This document shows positions 11,101 to 19,176 of a stretch of 64,000 bases of DNA, one piece after another. The stretch is taken from NCBI GenBank assembly GCA_020975725.1, contig QXJR01000017.1, positions 435,001 to 499,000 on the forward strand. The letters run 5' to 3'. The number at the start of each line of letters is the position of its first letter. The stretch's first letter is position 1. This DNA is from Picocystis sp. L7. Lineage: Eukaryota > Chlorophyta > Picocystophyceae > Picocystales > Picocystaceae. Made by a program: the position numbers and the translations under genes. The notes under the pieces are model-generated. The model ran no database searches. It was not told the origin of the DNA and worked only from the letters and a program-made list of their open reading frames with translations.

Positions 11101-13200
11101 CAGACCCTGCGCGAATTGACGATAGAGGAACGCGAACGCTTGGTGGGCATGCAGCCCAATGACACAGCAGGGTACAAGATTACCCCTGCTGCTCGCAGAA
11201 GAATGTGTGGAAACGCCTTTCCCGTAGGTTGGCTGTCCGTGTTAGTAGCAGATTGGTACCACTCGTGGATTCGTAAACTGCTCGGTACCCGTAGTGACAT
11301 CACTATGAGTGGTTTGGTAACGGCTGCTCCACGACACTCCCCTCCTAGCGACAATGGATCGGCAGTACACCTATCAGGTGTACCTTTACTGTCACGCATT
11401 CGTACAGCGATTCAGAATGACCAGCAATACTTGACCTACCTGGACCACCCACCTGGTGGATATACATGCAGGAATGGCCTGCTGTTTCAAGACAATGCAT
11501 CTGCAGAATTTGGACGCTACGCAGGTCCAGCGGTTCTGCGCGTCCCTCAAGACAATGCGCTACGCCAGGATCTGCTTCACCTGGTGCACGATCGCATCCA
11601 CTTTGGAGCCCATCGTACGTTCGAGTCAGCTCGTCGACACTTTATCTGGCCTGGCATGAAGACACACATCAAGCAATTTGTGGCACGGTGCCCTACCTGC
11701 CAGAGAATGAAGCCAGCAAACAAGAGCGCCGCTCGGCCTCATCTTCCAGAGATGAGGTTCTACCCTCATCCATTTCATACTGTAGTGGTGGATGTGGTTG
11801 AAGGCTTGCCAGTCACTCCTGATCACCACAATGCAGTGATCACCGTAGTCGACCGCCTTACGAAGTTTGCTGTGTACATTCCCATGCACACAACCTGGTC
11901 CGCAACGAAACAAGCCCGTGCGCTGCTGGATTGTGTGGCGTACAGGTATCATACCCCATCCATCATTCATACAGATAATGGGCCTGCGTATCGCAAACTG
12001 TTCGGCGCGTACTGTACAGCTTTGGGTGCCAGCCACAAGACCGGTACCCCGTACCATTCGCAGTCGCAGGGACCAGTGGAACGCCAGCATCGCACGCTTC
12101 TACAGACGCTGCGCACATCGTCCGAACGCCCCGACAATTGGGATCAGTACCTTCAAGCTGCAGCGCACGCATACAACGATAGCGTGCACCCGTTCCTGCA
12201 ACGCAGTCCCTTTGAGATGTTATATGGCTGTGCATCTCGCTTGCCGTGGCGTCTGCAGATCACAACAGCAGACCTGCCAACAAGGCAACTGCTGACTACA
12301 CCCAACAAGATGGTCACTGGTTTGCTAGACGAGCAGCGCAGAGTGTACAATGATGTACGGGACCTGCTGGTGAAACGCGCACGCGAACAGGCAACCATGA
12401 CACAGGACCTCCCCAACAGGATATTCAAGTCGGGGGATATGGTCAAGCTCCAGTATGGACTAAAAAGCACACGGGATCGCCCCAAACTGGATCCATACTG
12501 GGAAGGGCCCTACTGCATTGACAGAGCATTGGGTCAGGATGCCTATAGCCTGAAGCTGCCCCCCGGTACTCGCTTCCAGAATCGATTCCACTTGGATCGT
12601 CTCAGACCGTGGATTGAATCAGATCTGACACTGTTCCCAATGGATCGCGCTGCGCAGCCATTGGACCAGCTTCCCACCTCAGTGCAGGAACTCGGCGGGA
12701 CGCAATTACAGATTGCGCAATATCTAGTGCGCGACTTTGTGGATTTTCCAGCAGGTGCAGTACAGTACTGGGCTCGCTCGCACGATGGCCAGACTTCCTG
12801 GGTCAGCGAAAGCGCACAGAATCTGGATGAAGTATTGGACCTGGAGGAAACAAATGGATGCCTGCCCGAGCGCGGCATCGGCAAGCGCAACCTGGACGCC
12901 GTCCGACAACACAAAGAAGACATCTACATGCAGACCCCCAATCCTATTCTGCAGAATACATGGACCTGGTCATCTCTGCCGTACAGCACTCGACAGCGGC
13001 AACAGTGGAAGCCTCCTTCTAGGCTGGCTGGACAAGTAGTGATGGAGGCCTTTGAGATTGACCAGGGCGTGCAGTTCTATCAGGGTCTCGTACAGACCGA
13101 TGGACGCACGGTGGTATGGACTGATGGGTTCAAGACAAAACACAGGACATCAGAGCTCCAGGCTCTTTTGTACAACCCTGTAGCAGTAGTTTACAGTTGA
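8179..13200 (+). CDS. Pol polyprotein of the LTR retrotransposon with embedded DNA methyltransferase
   Basis: The frame is 1673 residues. In order it has an aspartic-protease-like region (about 60-180), reverse transcriptase with YVDD at about 452, RNase H (about 590-720), a cytosine-5 DNA methyltransferase (about 735-1034), an HHCC zinc-binding integrase head (about 1136-1180), an integrase core (about 1200-1310), a GPY/F-type segment (about 1418-1475), a chromodomain-like stretch (about 1515-1560) and a final Tudor-like stretch (about 1618-1665). RT-RNase H-integrase order places it in Ty3/gypsy. The last two labels rest on pattern resemblance only. The frame looks whole. Confidence 0.9.
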   Translation: MGVDRMEPGASANAPPNLDLPPLKEPGLKQNDLQKLQLQAVQNRRPGQVLPLHAIDNLAPRKEFLTSQCSFGRRPAKVSSQAYLDTLSSFSFVTPQLLQRIQRADAQGITWKTTDEYVEFGVAVGKETHKAPIVRLELSMDSFRVWHDFGIAPVQDFQCILGSDFSNSYLQVLNWQQRTMILQDATGRRHTVHGDGDFIQARRLDLIVPAAEVRQAVRTPGCLYLIVQPQDTRWELETEEQELQQDRSQLSAQAALSEAEQQRLDNLLDQYSDCFKARKGPPAERVPGENFSIPLESEAKPQFTQYYRLSPTEREELRKLLSEYVDAGKMDVCAGSAWGAPVILVPKKDGGWRVVFDYRKLNNVAMKDRYPLPRIDDFLQGLGGARYFSALDALDGFHQLPMNPEDIQKTAVQTPFGSYTWRVMPMGIANAPAAFQRMMNRIFGHLTFSKVYVDDILVHSTSKEAHFQHLEDLFQVCKAADVRLKRTKCHFFCTKLDWVGFRIENQELRCAPQKLSKIQHFPKPRSQKENMAFLGLCQFYLRFVPHYSDAAAPLTELNKKKYAHDFQRYWLDRHDHAFDLLVTQLTTAPALALYNEDHAIRIETDASNIGMGAVLHQEISPGEWRPVEYWSRKFNSAQRNYHAAERETCAIVYALAHWKHLVFGRPFTVITDNTASKYLTTKSVQQLSPRDPRWIEKLAYYAPFNVEFRPGIQNVAADYFSRHPVDDSAKPLKTITVLDLCAGMGTTLRALEQAIPETAELSINYIAVEQDPDCAAIVQRVFNSVHLSRPGLFIREDIFRYGSDVRTLAHRRLLPPVDLLIAGVPCQPFSRANTSDRDPPLGLRDVRELFTAVRDIRKRLVGGHSYIIECTPFAPHLQDDLERINEWFGEPQEHNMAHFSAQQRTRLCWTDLPPPKPQEHLSSGLPLTWQDCLEPGATPPLDNQGLPRLKCPTLMASPGSHSDRSRSTWVMGQNQTLRELTIEERERLVGMQPNDTAGYKITPAARRRMCGNAFPVGWLSVLVADWYHSWIRKLLGTRSDITMSGLVTAAPRHSPPSDNGSAVHLSGVPLLSRIRTAIQNDQQYLTYLDHPPGGYTCRNGLLFQDNASAEFGRYAGPAVLRVPQDNALRQDLLHLVHDRIHFGAHRTFESARRHFIWPGMKTHIKQFVARCPTCQRMKPANKSAARPHLPEMRFYPHPFHTVVVDVVEGLPVTPDHHNAVITVVDRLTKFAVYIPMHTTWSATKQARALLDCVAYRYHTPSIIHTDNGPAYRKLFGAYCTALGASHKTGTPYHSQSQGPVERQHRTLLQTLRTSSERPDNWDQYLQAAAHAYNDSVHPFLQRSPFEMLYGCASRLPWRLQITTADLPTRQLLTTPNKMVTGLLDEQRRVYNDVRDLLVKRAREQATMTQDLPNRIFKSGDMVKLQYGLKSTRDRPKLDPYWEGPYCIDRALGQDAYSLKLPPGTRFQNRFHLDRLRPWIESDLTLFPMDRAAQPLDQLPTSVQELGGTQLQIAQYLVRDFVDFPAGAVQYWARSHDGQTSWVSESAQNLDEVLDLEETNGCLPERGIGKRNLDAVRQHKEDIYMQTPNPILQNTWTWSSLPYSTRQRQQWKPPSRLAGQVVMEAFEIDQGVQFYQGLVQTDGRTVVWTDGFKTKHRTSELQALLYNPVAVVYS
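10381..11280 (+). other. Cytosine-5 DNA methyltransferase domain inside Pol
   Basis: The diagnostic C5-methyltransferase motifs occur in order. They are motif I LDLCAGMG (about residue 738), motif IV GVPCQPFS with the catalytic Cys at 826, motif VI IIECTPF (Glu near 869), motif VIII QQRTRLCW (about 902), and motifs IX-X ending in GNAFPVGW (about 1011). The QQRTRLCW region followed by LP recalls the DNMT3 branch. The domain would use S-adenosylmethionine to methylate cytosine in DNA. It lies between RNase H and integrase in the same frame, so it is a polyprotein part rather than a neighbouring gene. Confidence 0.88.
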
Positions 13201-13232
13201 ACTTATTCCTGCTGCGCAGGGAACCGGGAGAC

Positions 13233-13837
13233 TGAAAGGGACTCTGGGTCCCAGGCCCCCCTACGAGGAGCCTCGGTCTCCCCTCCATCCTGGGTCACCC
13301 AACCAAGGGCCCCAGGATTCGGTTATACTAGCTTATGCGTGGGTGGTCCCCTCTGGCTTGATTGGAGACAGACAGTCCCCCCCGGTCATTTTGGGTGAAC
13401 CCCCGGTCCCTATACAGAGATCGGTCCCTACCTCGAGGCCCCAACACAGAAGGGTACTCGATCGAGGGTTCCCCAATCCCGAGGCTCTGCCCTGGAGGAT
13501 CGGACGGCCAGAAGGGCTCCAGCAGCCCTTGCTCCCCAACAGAACGGATCTTCACCGTTGGGTTGGGCACCAGACCCACCAAGAGATCTTTGCGGAGCAG
13601 ATCTCATGGTGGATAAGGCCTGGAAACACCACCCCCCTGTGAGAAGCCACCTAGGGCTTCCCACAGGATCTTGTAATTGAATTAGAACCTTCCTGATCTC
13701 AGCTCCAGGTGCGCTTTGGTTCTCCGCACCTCCCAACTCAACGTGGAACCTTCTCCACACGCAAAGTGCCAGAAACTTGGGCTGTTGTACGACCTGCTGT
13801 CGCTTCACAACCTGCCCCAAGCCATCCAACCACAACA
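13233..13837 (+). repeat. 3' LTR, uninterrupted, 605 bp
   Basis: It begins TGAAAGGGAC and ends CCACAACA, so it has the usual TG...CA termini. It shows the empty state of the site that carries the transposon block in the 5' LTR: seven C then GGTCATTTTGGG. A modest purine-rich stretch lies just upstream (about 13219-13230) and could be the polypurine tract. Confidence 0.9.
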
Positions 13838-16051
13838 TACAGTGGTGAGGTGCTCCGCGTGTTGCGCCTCACCACCGGAGAGCAAGAGGCGATCATTCGC
13901 TTCGACTCACCAGGCGCGGTGGTGGAGGAATGGTCGGCTACCGTTGAAACGGTAGTCCGATACAGAGTTATGGAGCGGCTGGAGGAAGGAGAAGCGGAGC
14001 GCGCACCCCTGGAGGAGGAACGCGGCGCGGAAGTGGAAGTTGGTGGGTTCGTGGGTGAAGGCGCGCCACCCTCGGAGGTGTCGCCGGAGGAGGCCTTCCT
14101 CGACGTCCAGGAGTGCACACTGCTCCACGAGGAAGGTCTCGACCCATTAGAAGACAGTGTAGAAGCTAATGGAAGCGTTGGAAATGCGTTTGGAGTGGTG
14201 TGGAGCGAGGAAAAAGGAGAAGTGGCGGTGGACCCTCGTGCTGAAAGTGGGACGACGACGAGGTTACGGGGACATGCGTCGCCGTCGTCGTACTTGCCGG
14301 AGCCGTTTCGTGAGACGGAAGCGTTGCAATTCTTTCTCAGATTCTTTCCGTTTGAGTTGCTGACAGATTGGGCGAAGGAAATCACACGGCGCGGGCGCAG
14401 CAAGTACAATAAGCCAGGTGATACGTTCTTGTCCTACGACAGGGATTGTACACCTGGTTTGCTGCTAAGGGTGTTTGGTTGCTTCGTGTACATGCTTCTT
14501 TTTCCAGGACACAGCAGGAAATCGTTTTGGCAGGTGGTCGACATAGAGAAGGACCCATTGGCAGTTCAATTTTGCCTCAACAAGTACATCTCTAGGAGGG
14601 ACTTTGACAGAATTCTGGAATTTTTTGCAGACAGTGTGCCCAAGTATACAGCGGAGCGAGGAGCGAGGATGGACAGGCCTGAGCAAGCAGGAGCTTGCAA
14701 AGGACCACGAGGCACCATGCATACTTTGCATGGTGATCCTCACTGGGAATTGCGTCGGTTTTGGGATGCATGGAATGTCCATGCAACCAAACACTACACG
14801 CCCAGTTGGTTGGTGGTGGTGGACGAGTCAATGTTGAAATGGATGGGCAGGTATATGCCCTCACGGATGTTTCTTCGTCGAAAGCCGGATCCGTTAGGAC
14901 GCGAGCTGAAAACTGTATGTGATGGGCTGACGGGTGTGTGTTTTCGTATGGAGCCCGTGGAGAATGCAGAATTGATGAAGGGCAAACAGTTTTATTCAGA
15001 CTTTGGGACCACCACAGCTACTACCCTCCGGTTGATGGAGCCTTTGTTTGGAAGTGGGCGTGTTTGTCTTGGCGACAGTTGGTTTGGCTCAGTGAAAACG
15101 TGTTGTGCCCTTTTGGATCGTGGTTTATTTTCAATTTTGAATGTGAAGACGGCGCACAGAGGCTTTCCAAGGGCGACACTGGAGCGTTTGTTGGCAAGTG
15201 ACCCTCATCAGCGTGGGTTGACGGTTTGCGTTCCTGGCGAGGTGCATGCGGGAAGGACGAGGAGGAAGATCAAGGCAACCGCTCATCGTGGTCCAGCAGG
15301 TGTACCATTGTGCTTGGTATCATCCTGTTTCACCACACAACCGGCAGGGACATTAAAATATATGGTGAAGCACCCGACGGACACCACACATCTACTGGCG
15401 AAAGAAATACCAGTAGATGAAACGTCCCAGGTGTACAGATCAAGATATGGCATCGTGGACCAACACAACAGGTTAAGAACAGGTAGTGTTGCGTTCCACG
15501 ACGTCTGGAAAACGCACGACTTTCGAATCCGCGAGTTCAGCGAACTGATTGGGTTGGCCGAGGTCAACACGTTTCTGCTCATGCGTGCGAAAGGAACAGG
15601 GCAGGTGCGACAGAAGCACACTAGGAAGGTTTTAGCGAAGGAGCTTTTGGAAAACGCGTGGATAATGGCAGAGTTGGAGTTGGAGAGGCAGCAGGCCCTT
15701 CGTCTCCGACCGTTACTTGCTGCGATGGCAGGCGAGGAGGGAGGGATCGGTCACCGTTTGGTTTCGTTGGAGGAGGTGATGAAGTATAGTGGAGAAGGCA
15801 CCGGCGCGAAAAAGATAATACAACGCCGGTGTGTGATGTGCGGGAAGAAAGCATCAGCAGCATGTCTGCTATGCCATAGACCAAGCGAAGGCACAGTTGC
15901 CTACCTTTGTGGGCCGTATACTGGCCGCGAATGCGCGGCGCAGCACATGGCGGGGGTACCCTCCCGACGTCGACGTCGGGTGTCGGGTGAGGACGTGCGA
16001 GCGCTGCCAACGGCGCGCACGCGTCGAAGATCGAGGCATAGCCTCGAATAA
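13838..16051 (+). CDS. piggyBac-like transposase (DDE_Tnp_1_7), 5' part displaced by the LTR insertion
   Basis: In view are 737 codons to the TAA at 16049-16051. An acidic, low-complexity N-terminal part is followed by the piggyBac core. Catalytic aspartates are visible at the expected landmarks: VVVDESMLKWMGR (D at 14822), CLGDSWFGS (D at 15074) and YGIVDQHNRLR (D at 15458). A C-terminal cysteine-rich zinc domain follows (about 15830-15950: CVMCGKK, CLLCHRP, CGPYTGREC). The frame is open throughout this part. The upstream coding part lies before the retrotransposon (1-55) and beyond the window. The enzyme would excise and insert at TTAA sites. Split by a 13.8-kb element, this copy is unlikely to be active now. 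Confidence 0.88.
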   Translation, partial: YSGEVLRVLRLTTGEQEAIIRFDSPGAVVEEWSATVETVVRYRVMERLEEGEAERAPLEEERGAEVEVGGFVGEGAPPSEVSPEEAFLDVQECTLLHEEGLDPLEDSVEANGSVGNAFGVVWSEEKGEVAVDPRAESGTTTRLRGHASPSSYLPEPFRETEALQFFLRFFPFELLTDWAKEITRRGRSKYNKPGDTFLSYDRDCTPGLLLRVFGCFVYMLLFPGHSRKSFWQVVDIEKDPLAVQFCLNKYISRRDFDRILEFFADSVPKYTAERGARMDRPEQAGACKGPRGTMHTLHGDPHWELRRFWDAWNVHATKHYTPSWLVVVDESMLKWMGRYMPSRMFLRRKPDPLGRELKTVCDGLTGVCFRMEPVENAELMKGKQFYSDFGTTTATTLRLMEPLFGSGRVCLGDSWFGSVKTCCALLDRGLFSILNVKTAHRGFPRATLERLLASDPHQRGLTVCVPGEVHAGRTRRKIKATAHRGPAGVPLCLVSSCFTTQPAGTLKYMVKHPTDTTHLLAKEIPVDETSQVYRSRYGIVDQHNRLRTGSVAFHDVWKTHDFRIREFSELIGLAEVNTFLLMRAKGTGQVRQKHTRKVLAKELLENAWIMAELELERQQALRLRPLLAAMAGEEGGIGHRLVSLEEVMKYSGEGTGAKKIIQRRCVMCGKKASAACLLCHRPSEGTVAYLCGPYTGRECAAQHMAGVPSRRRRRVSGEDVRALPTARTRRRSRHSLE

Positions 16052-16460
16052 TAATAGAGTTTTGTATTTGGCTCTTAAGCTTTCTTTTGAACCCGCTCAC
16101 GCGTCATGCGCTCGCGCGAAGCCTACGTACGAAGCGCGCAAAAACGGTCGCTATTGTCCTATGGGTGACCGAAGGTCCGCACGCCGGGGGAGCTCGACGG
16201 CAACGTAGGGCATTTTTCGTCACGAGCGCTTGTGGAAAGTACGATCTTGGAGTTTACTCAGCGTGTATGGAAGCGCAAGTGCGTGCGCGCAATGTGCGCA
16301 AAACGGTAGCGCAAAAAGCGATTGTCCCAGAATGTCCTATATATAGGACAATGAGCTGGGGATTTAGCCATAATGCGACTCGATTTGTGGACGGGTTGGT
16401 CCCTTGTTTTGCATCGACTTTGTCCTTCTTTCAAACCTTCCGTGTGGGCCAATGATGTGG
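16052..16460. mobile_element. Probable 3' terminal region of the piggyBac-like element
   Basis: The region holds two related sub-blocks, AAAACGGTCGCTATTGTCCTAT (about 16141-16163) and AAAACGGTAGC...ATTGTCC...TGTCCTAT (about 16303-16340). The second runs into an 18-bp palindrome. Repeated subterminal motifs downstream of a piggyBac gene are expected near the right end. I could not fix the terminal repeat or the TTAA duplication, because the left end is not in the window. Confidence 0.35.
16333..16350. repeat. Perfect 18-bp palindrome TGTCCTATATATAGGACA
   Basis: The sequence equals its own reverse complement and repeats the TGTCCTAT motif seen near 16156. It may be a transposase-binding or cruciform site at the piggyBac element's right side, or the core of a nearby promoter for the downstream gene. 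Confidence 0.6.
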
Positions 16461-16883
16461 TAGATGGCATCCACAAGCGCACTCTTGGACACCCAGGATC
16501 GTGGAGTAGACCGTGTCCATCTCGTTTCCAACGCACCCCGTGCACTCGTTCCACCTGACGGGTGGAACGGTCTCGATGCATCGCCCAACTCGGTTAACAC
16601 GAACAAAAACGGAAGGGGAAGACGAAACCGACGTCTCGTCGAATTCGCGCGGATCGACCGCACTACACGAGCCGAAACCAACGTCGCAAATCTCCGGTTC
16701 AGGTTCACAAACCCTTGTTCGAGGTCTTCTGAGATCTTCGTTTGCGTCAGAGAGGATATTCAGAGCAAAAGACGCGCACTGCTTTCGTTCCACGTGCGAC
16801 GTCGGTGAGCCTGGAAGGTTCGTCCGTGCTCGGCTGCAGCCTTGCGACACGTGCGGCAGGGTTAGGACGTGCGTGCAGTTCAC

Positions 16884-17234
16884 ATGGCGAGCTTGATGGA
16901 CTCGCAACCACCAACGACAGTGAGACCGTCTCAGGAATCGGAAAGGGAGGAGCCTGAGGTGGTCCGTGTGGTCCTGAGACCGCGACGGACAGTGCGTTGG
17001 ACGGAAGACACGGTCGACAACGAAGGTTTGGGGAAGAAAAAGAGCAAGATCTGCTGCATCTTCCACAAGCGAAGGGACTTCGACACGGACGTGTCCGAAG
17101 CGGAGAACAACGGATCCGAAGACGATTGGACCAGCGAGGAGGAAGAGGAGAACGGACACGGGACTTGCTGTGGGCATCACCATCATGATGGACACCATCA
17201 TGGTGGCAAAGGCAAAGAGACGGAGTGCACGTGA
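16884..17234 (+). CDS. Protein phosphatase 1 inhibitor of the PPP1R11/YPI1 (inhibitor-3) family
   Basis: This 116-residue protein should bind and restrain type 1 protein phosphatase in nucleus and cytosol. The conserved core is present: [14 protein letters not shown], where TVRW fits the PP1-docking RVxF-type site, then [13 protein letters not shown] with the family's Cys-Cys and KR-D/F pattern. An acidic tail rich in Glu and Asp follows, then a Cys-Cys-Gly-His-rich end (CCGHHHH), as in the metazoan and plant homologues. Length matches the family (about 105-130). Met at 16884 is chosen because the family N-terminus is short; an in-frame ATG 15 bases upstream is possible. No intron is needed. 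It is the first gene of the host island after the transposon nest. Confidence 0.88.
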   Translation: MASLMDSQPPTTVRPSQESEREEPEVVRVVLRPRRTVRWTEDTVDNEGLGKKKSKICCIFHKRRDFDTDVSEAENNGSEDDWTSEEEEENGHGTCCGHHHHDGHHHGGKGKETECT

Positions 17235-17858
17235 TGGTAATTCACCAGCGTCATTTCTCTTGGTAACAGTTTTGAGTGATGCGAGACATCCCACCCAAGC
17301 ATCGAAGGTCGATCGGTGCCTCCAGCCACCTCGCTTGGCTTTGCATCCACGCCAGCGAGGCAAGCATGCATGTCTCCCTCAAGCCTAAGTGGAGCAGCGA
17401 TCCCTGTGCTGCTGCATCTACGATCGTGTCATCTACCTGTCCTTGTTTTGTTGCCCTCCTGGCCACCATTGACGCCTCGCAGGGTGGTCCTCCCTCCCTT
17501 CGAGAAGATTCTCTCCTTCGGTTGTCTTCCCCTGACCTCACCCATCACCGTGAACCTCGGTGTTAACTACATTTTATCCCCTCTCGAACGCTCACACCCT
17601 AGCTATTCACAAAGAGTTCACGGCCGAGCCGTTCCTCCCCGAGTTTAACCGTGAGTTTAGCTTCCACCTCCCCTCTTCGAACCCCCAGGAACGTTCCCCC
17701 TCCTTCCCATTAACCCGGTGTTAAGTGGAAGGGAAGGGAGGGCGAGCTCACCCACGTGTTCGTCCATTCGATTCCGTTTTCGTCTTGGTTCGAAAGCGGA
17801 GCTTCGACCGCATCGTTCGATCGCAGCTGGACCAGCAGGCGAGAGAGGTGGGAAGGAA
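17235..17858. other. Intergenic and 5' leader region, no gene recognised
   Basis: It lies between the phosphatase inhibitor stop and the N-myristoyltransferase start. It has several pyrimidine-rich stretches and TTAAC motifs. It probably holds the 3' end of one gene and the promoter and leader of the next. Confidence 0.5.
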
Positions 17859-19176
17859 ATGGATCCACGCATCAAAGACATGCTGCAGGAGCGTTTGGAG
17901 GCCGAAAAGAGAGGTGTGCGACGAACACGGACCGCCGACATGAACGCAATCCACACGTGGGAAGCGCTGACGAAACGGAACACACGCATCTTCGGGCTCA
18001 ACAGAAGCGGAAGAGAAAGCGCACAAGTTCTGGGGTAACCAACCCGTCGTCCAGTTCGATCAAGACCGAAAGGAATTGAAGGAAGGACCACTCGATCCTA
18101 CGCTCAGCAAGGTCCGAGATGAACCTTACCCTCTGCCTGAAAGCTTTGAATGGTGCAGCTGCGATCTGGACGACGAAGAGGTCTGCAAAGAGGTGTACGA
18201 TTTGCTCACCAATAACTACGTAGAAGACAGCGATGCCATGTTTCGATTCGACTATTCGCCCGAGTTCCTGCGTTGGGCCCTCCACGTGCCTGGATACACC
18301 AGGGACTGGCACCTCGCCGTCCGTGTCAAAACTCCCACAGGAAGCGGTAAAATGGTAGCTTTCATTTCTGCTGTTCCGCAGACCATAAGAATAAACCAAC
18401 ACAGTATGCCGATGGTTGAGATCAATTTCCTGTGTGTGCACAAGAAACTCAGGAGCAAACGACTGGCCCCGGTCCTGATCAAGGAGATCACGCGGAGGGC
18501 AAAGGTACGGAGCGTCTTTCAAGCAGTCTACACTGCTGGAGTCGTTCTGCCAGGATACGTTGGGATATGCCGTTACTATCACAGACAGATCAATTGCCAA
18601 AAGCTGGTAGACATAGGATTTAGCCGACTGCCACCCAAAACAACACTCGCGAAGCAAATAAAGATGCACCGGCTGCCCGAAAAACAACATCTAGGGATGA
18701 GACAGGTCAAGAAAGAGGATGTTCCTGAAGTGACAGAATTGCTGGCTGCCAAGTTGGCACAGTACAAGCTTGCACCGGTATTCACGGAATCCGATGTAGG
18801 ACATCTGCTGTTGCCCGTCGAGGGAGTAGTCGAATGCTACGTCAAAGAAACCGATGGCAAAATCACAGACATGTTCAGCTATTACAACTTACCCTCCACA
18901 GTCCTGTACAATTCCGAACATTCCAGTTTGAAAGCTGCTTACAGCTATTATAATGTGGCAAACACCGTGTCCCTGTACGATCTCTTCCGCGAGGCATTGG
19001 TAGTCGCCAGGGACCAAGGATATGATGTGTACAATGCACTAGATTTGATGGAAAACGAAGAGATATTTGGCGATCTCAAGTTTGGAGTGGGGGATGGACA
19101 CTTGCAGTATTATCTGTACAACTGGAAGGTGCAAAATGTACTGGAACCCAAAGAAATTGGACTTGTTCTTCTATAG
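17859..19176 (+). CDS. NMT1: Glycylpeptide N-tetradecanoyltransferase (N-myristoyltransferase)
   Basis: Exons 17859-17913 and 18005-19176, with a 91-bp intron 17914-18004 (GTGTGCG...CAACAG), give 408 residues. The split codon G|AA makes the frame continuous from MDPRIKDM into AHKFWGNQPV, the N-terminal landmark of the family. The enzyme moves myristate from myristoyl-CoA to N-terminal glycine of proteins in the cytosol. Further landmarks are the EINFLCVHKKLRSKRLAPVL acyl-CoA-binding segment, VYTAGVVLP with the RYYHR element, SYYNLPSTV, and a chain ending in Leu-Leu, whose terminal carboxylate is the known catalytic base. Length is typical of the catalytic core with a very short N-terminal extension. 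Confidence 0.95.

Larger units (their letters stand above)
56..13837 (+). mobile_element. Ty3/gypsy-type LTR retrotransposon carrying a DNA methyltransferase; 5' LTR split by a nested insertion
   Basis: The element runs from TG at 56 to CA at 13837. It has a 605-bp 3' LTR and a matching 5' LTR that is split into 56-204 and 6634-7090 by a 6.4-kb block of DNA transposons. Inside are a gag-type frame (7115-8161) and a pol-type frame (8179-13200). Pol has RT, then RNase H, then integrase, which is the Ty3/gypsy order, with a cytosine-5 methyltransferase between RNase H and integrase. Both internal frames look whole. The two LTRs differ at about two positions by eye, so the insertion is young. It landed in a piggyBac-like transposase gene and is flanked by TACA duplications. 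Confidence 0.9.

Noticed and set aside
16431-17363. Minus-strand frame of 310 codons
   Set aside because: It lies opposite the PPP1R11-type gene and has no recognisable domain.
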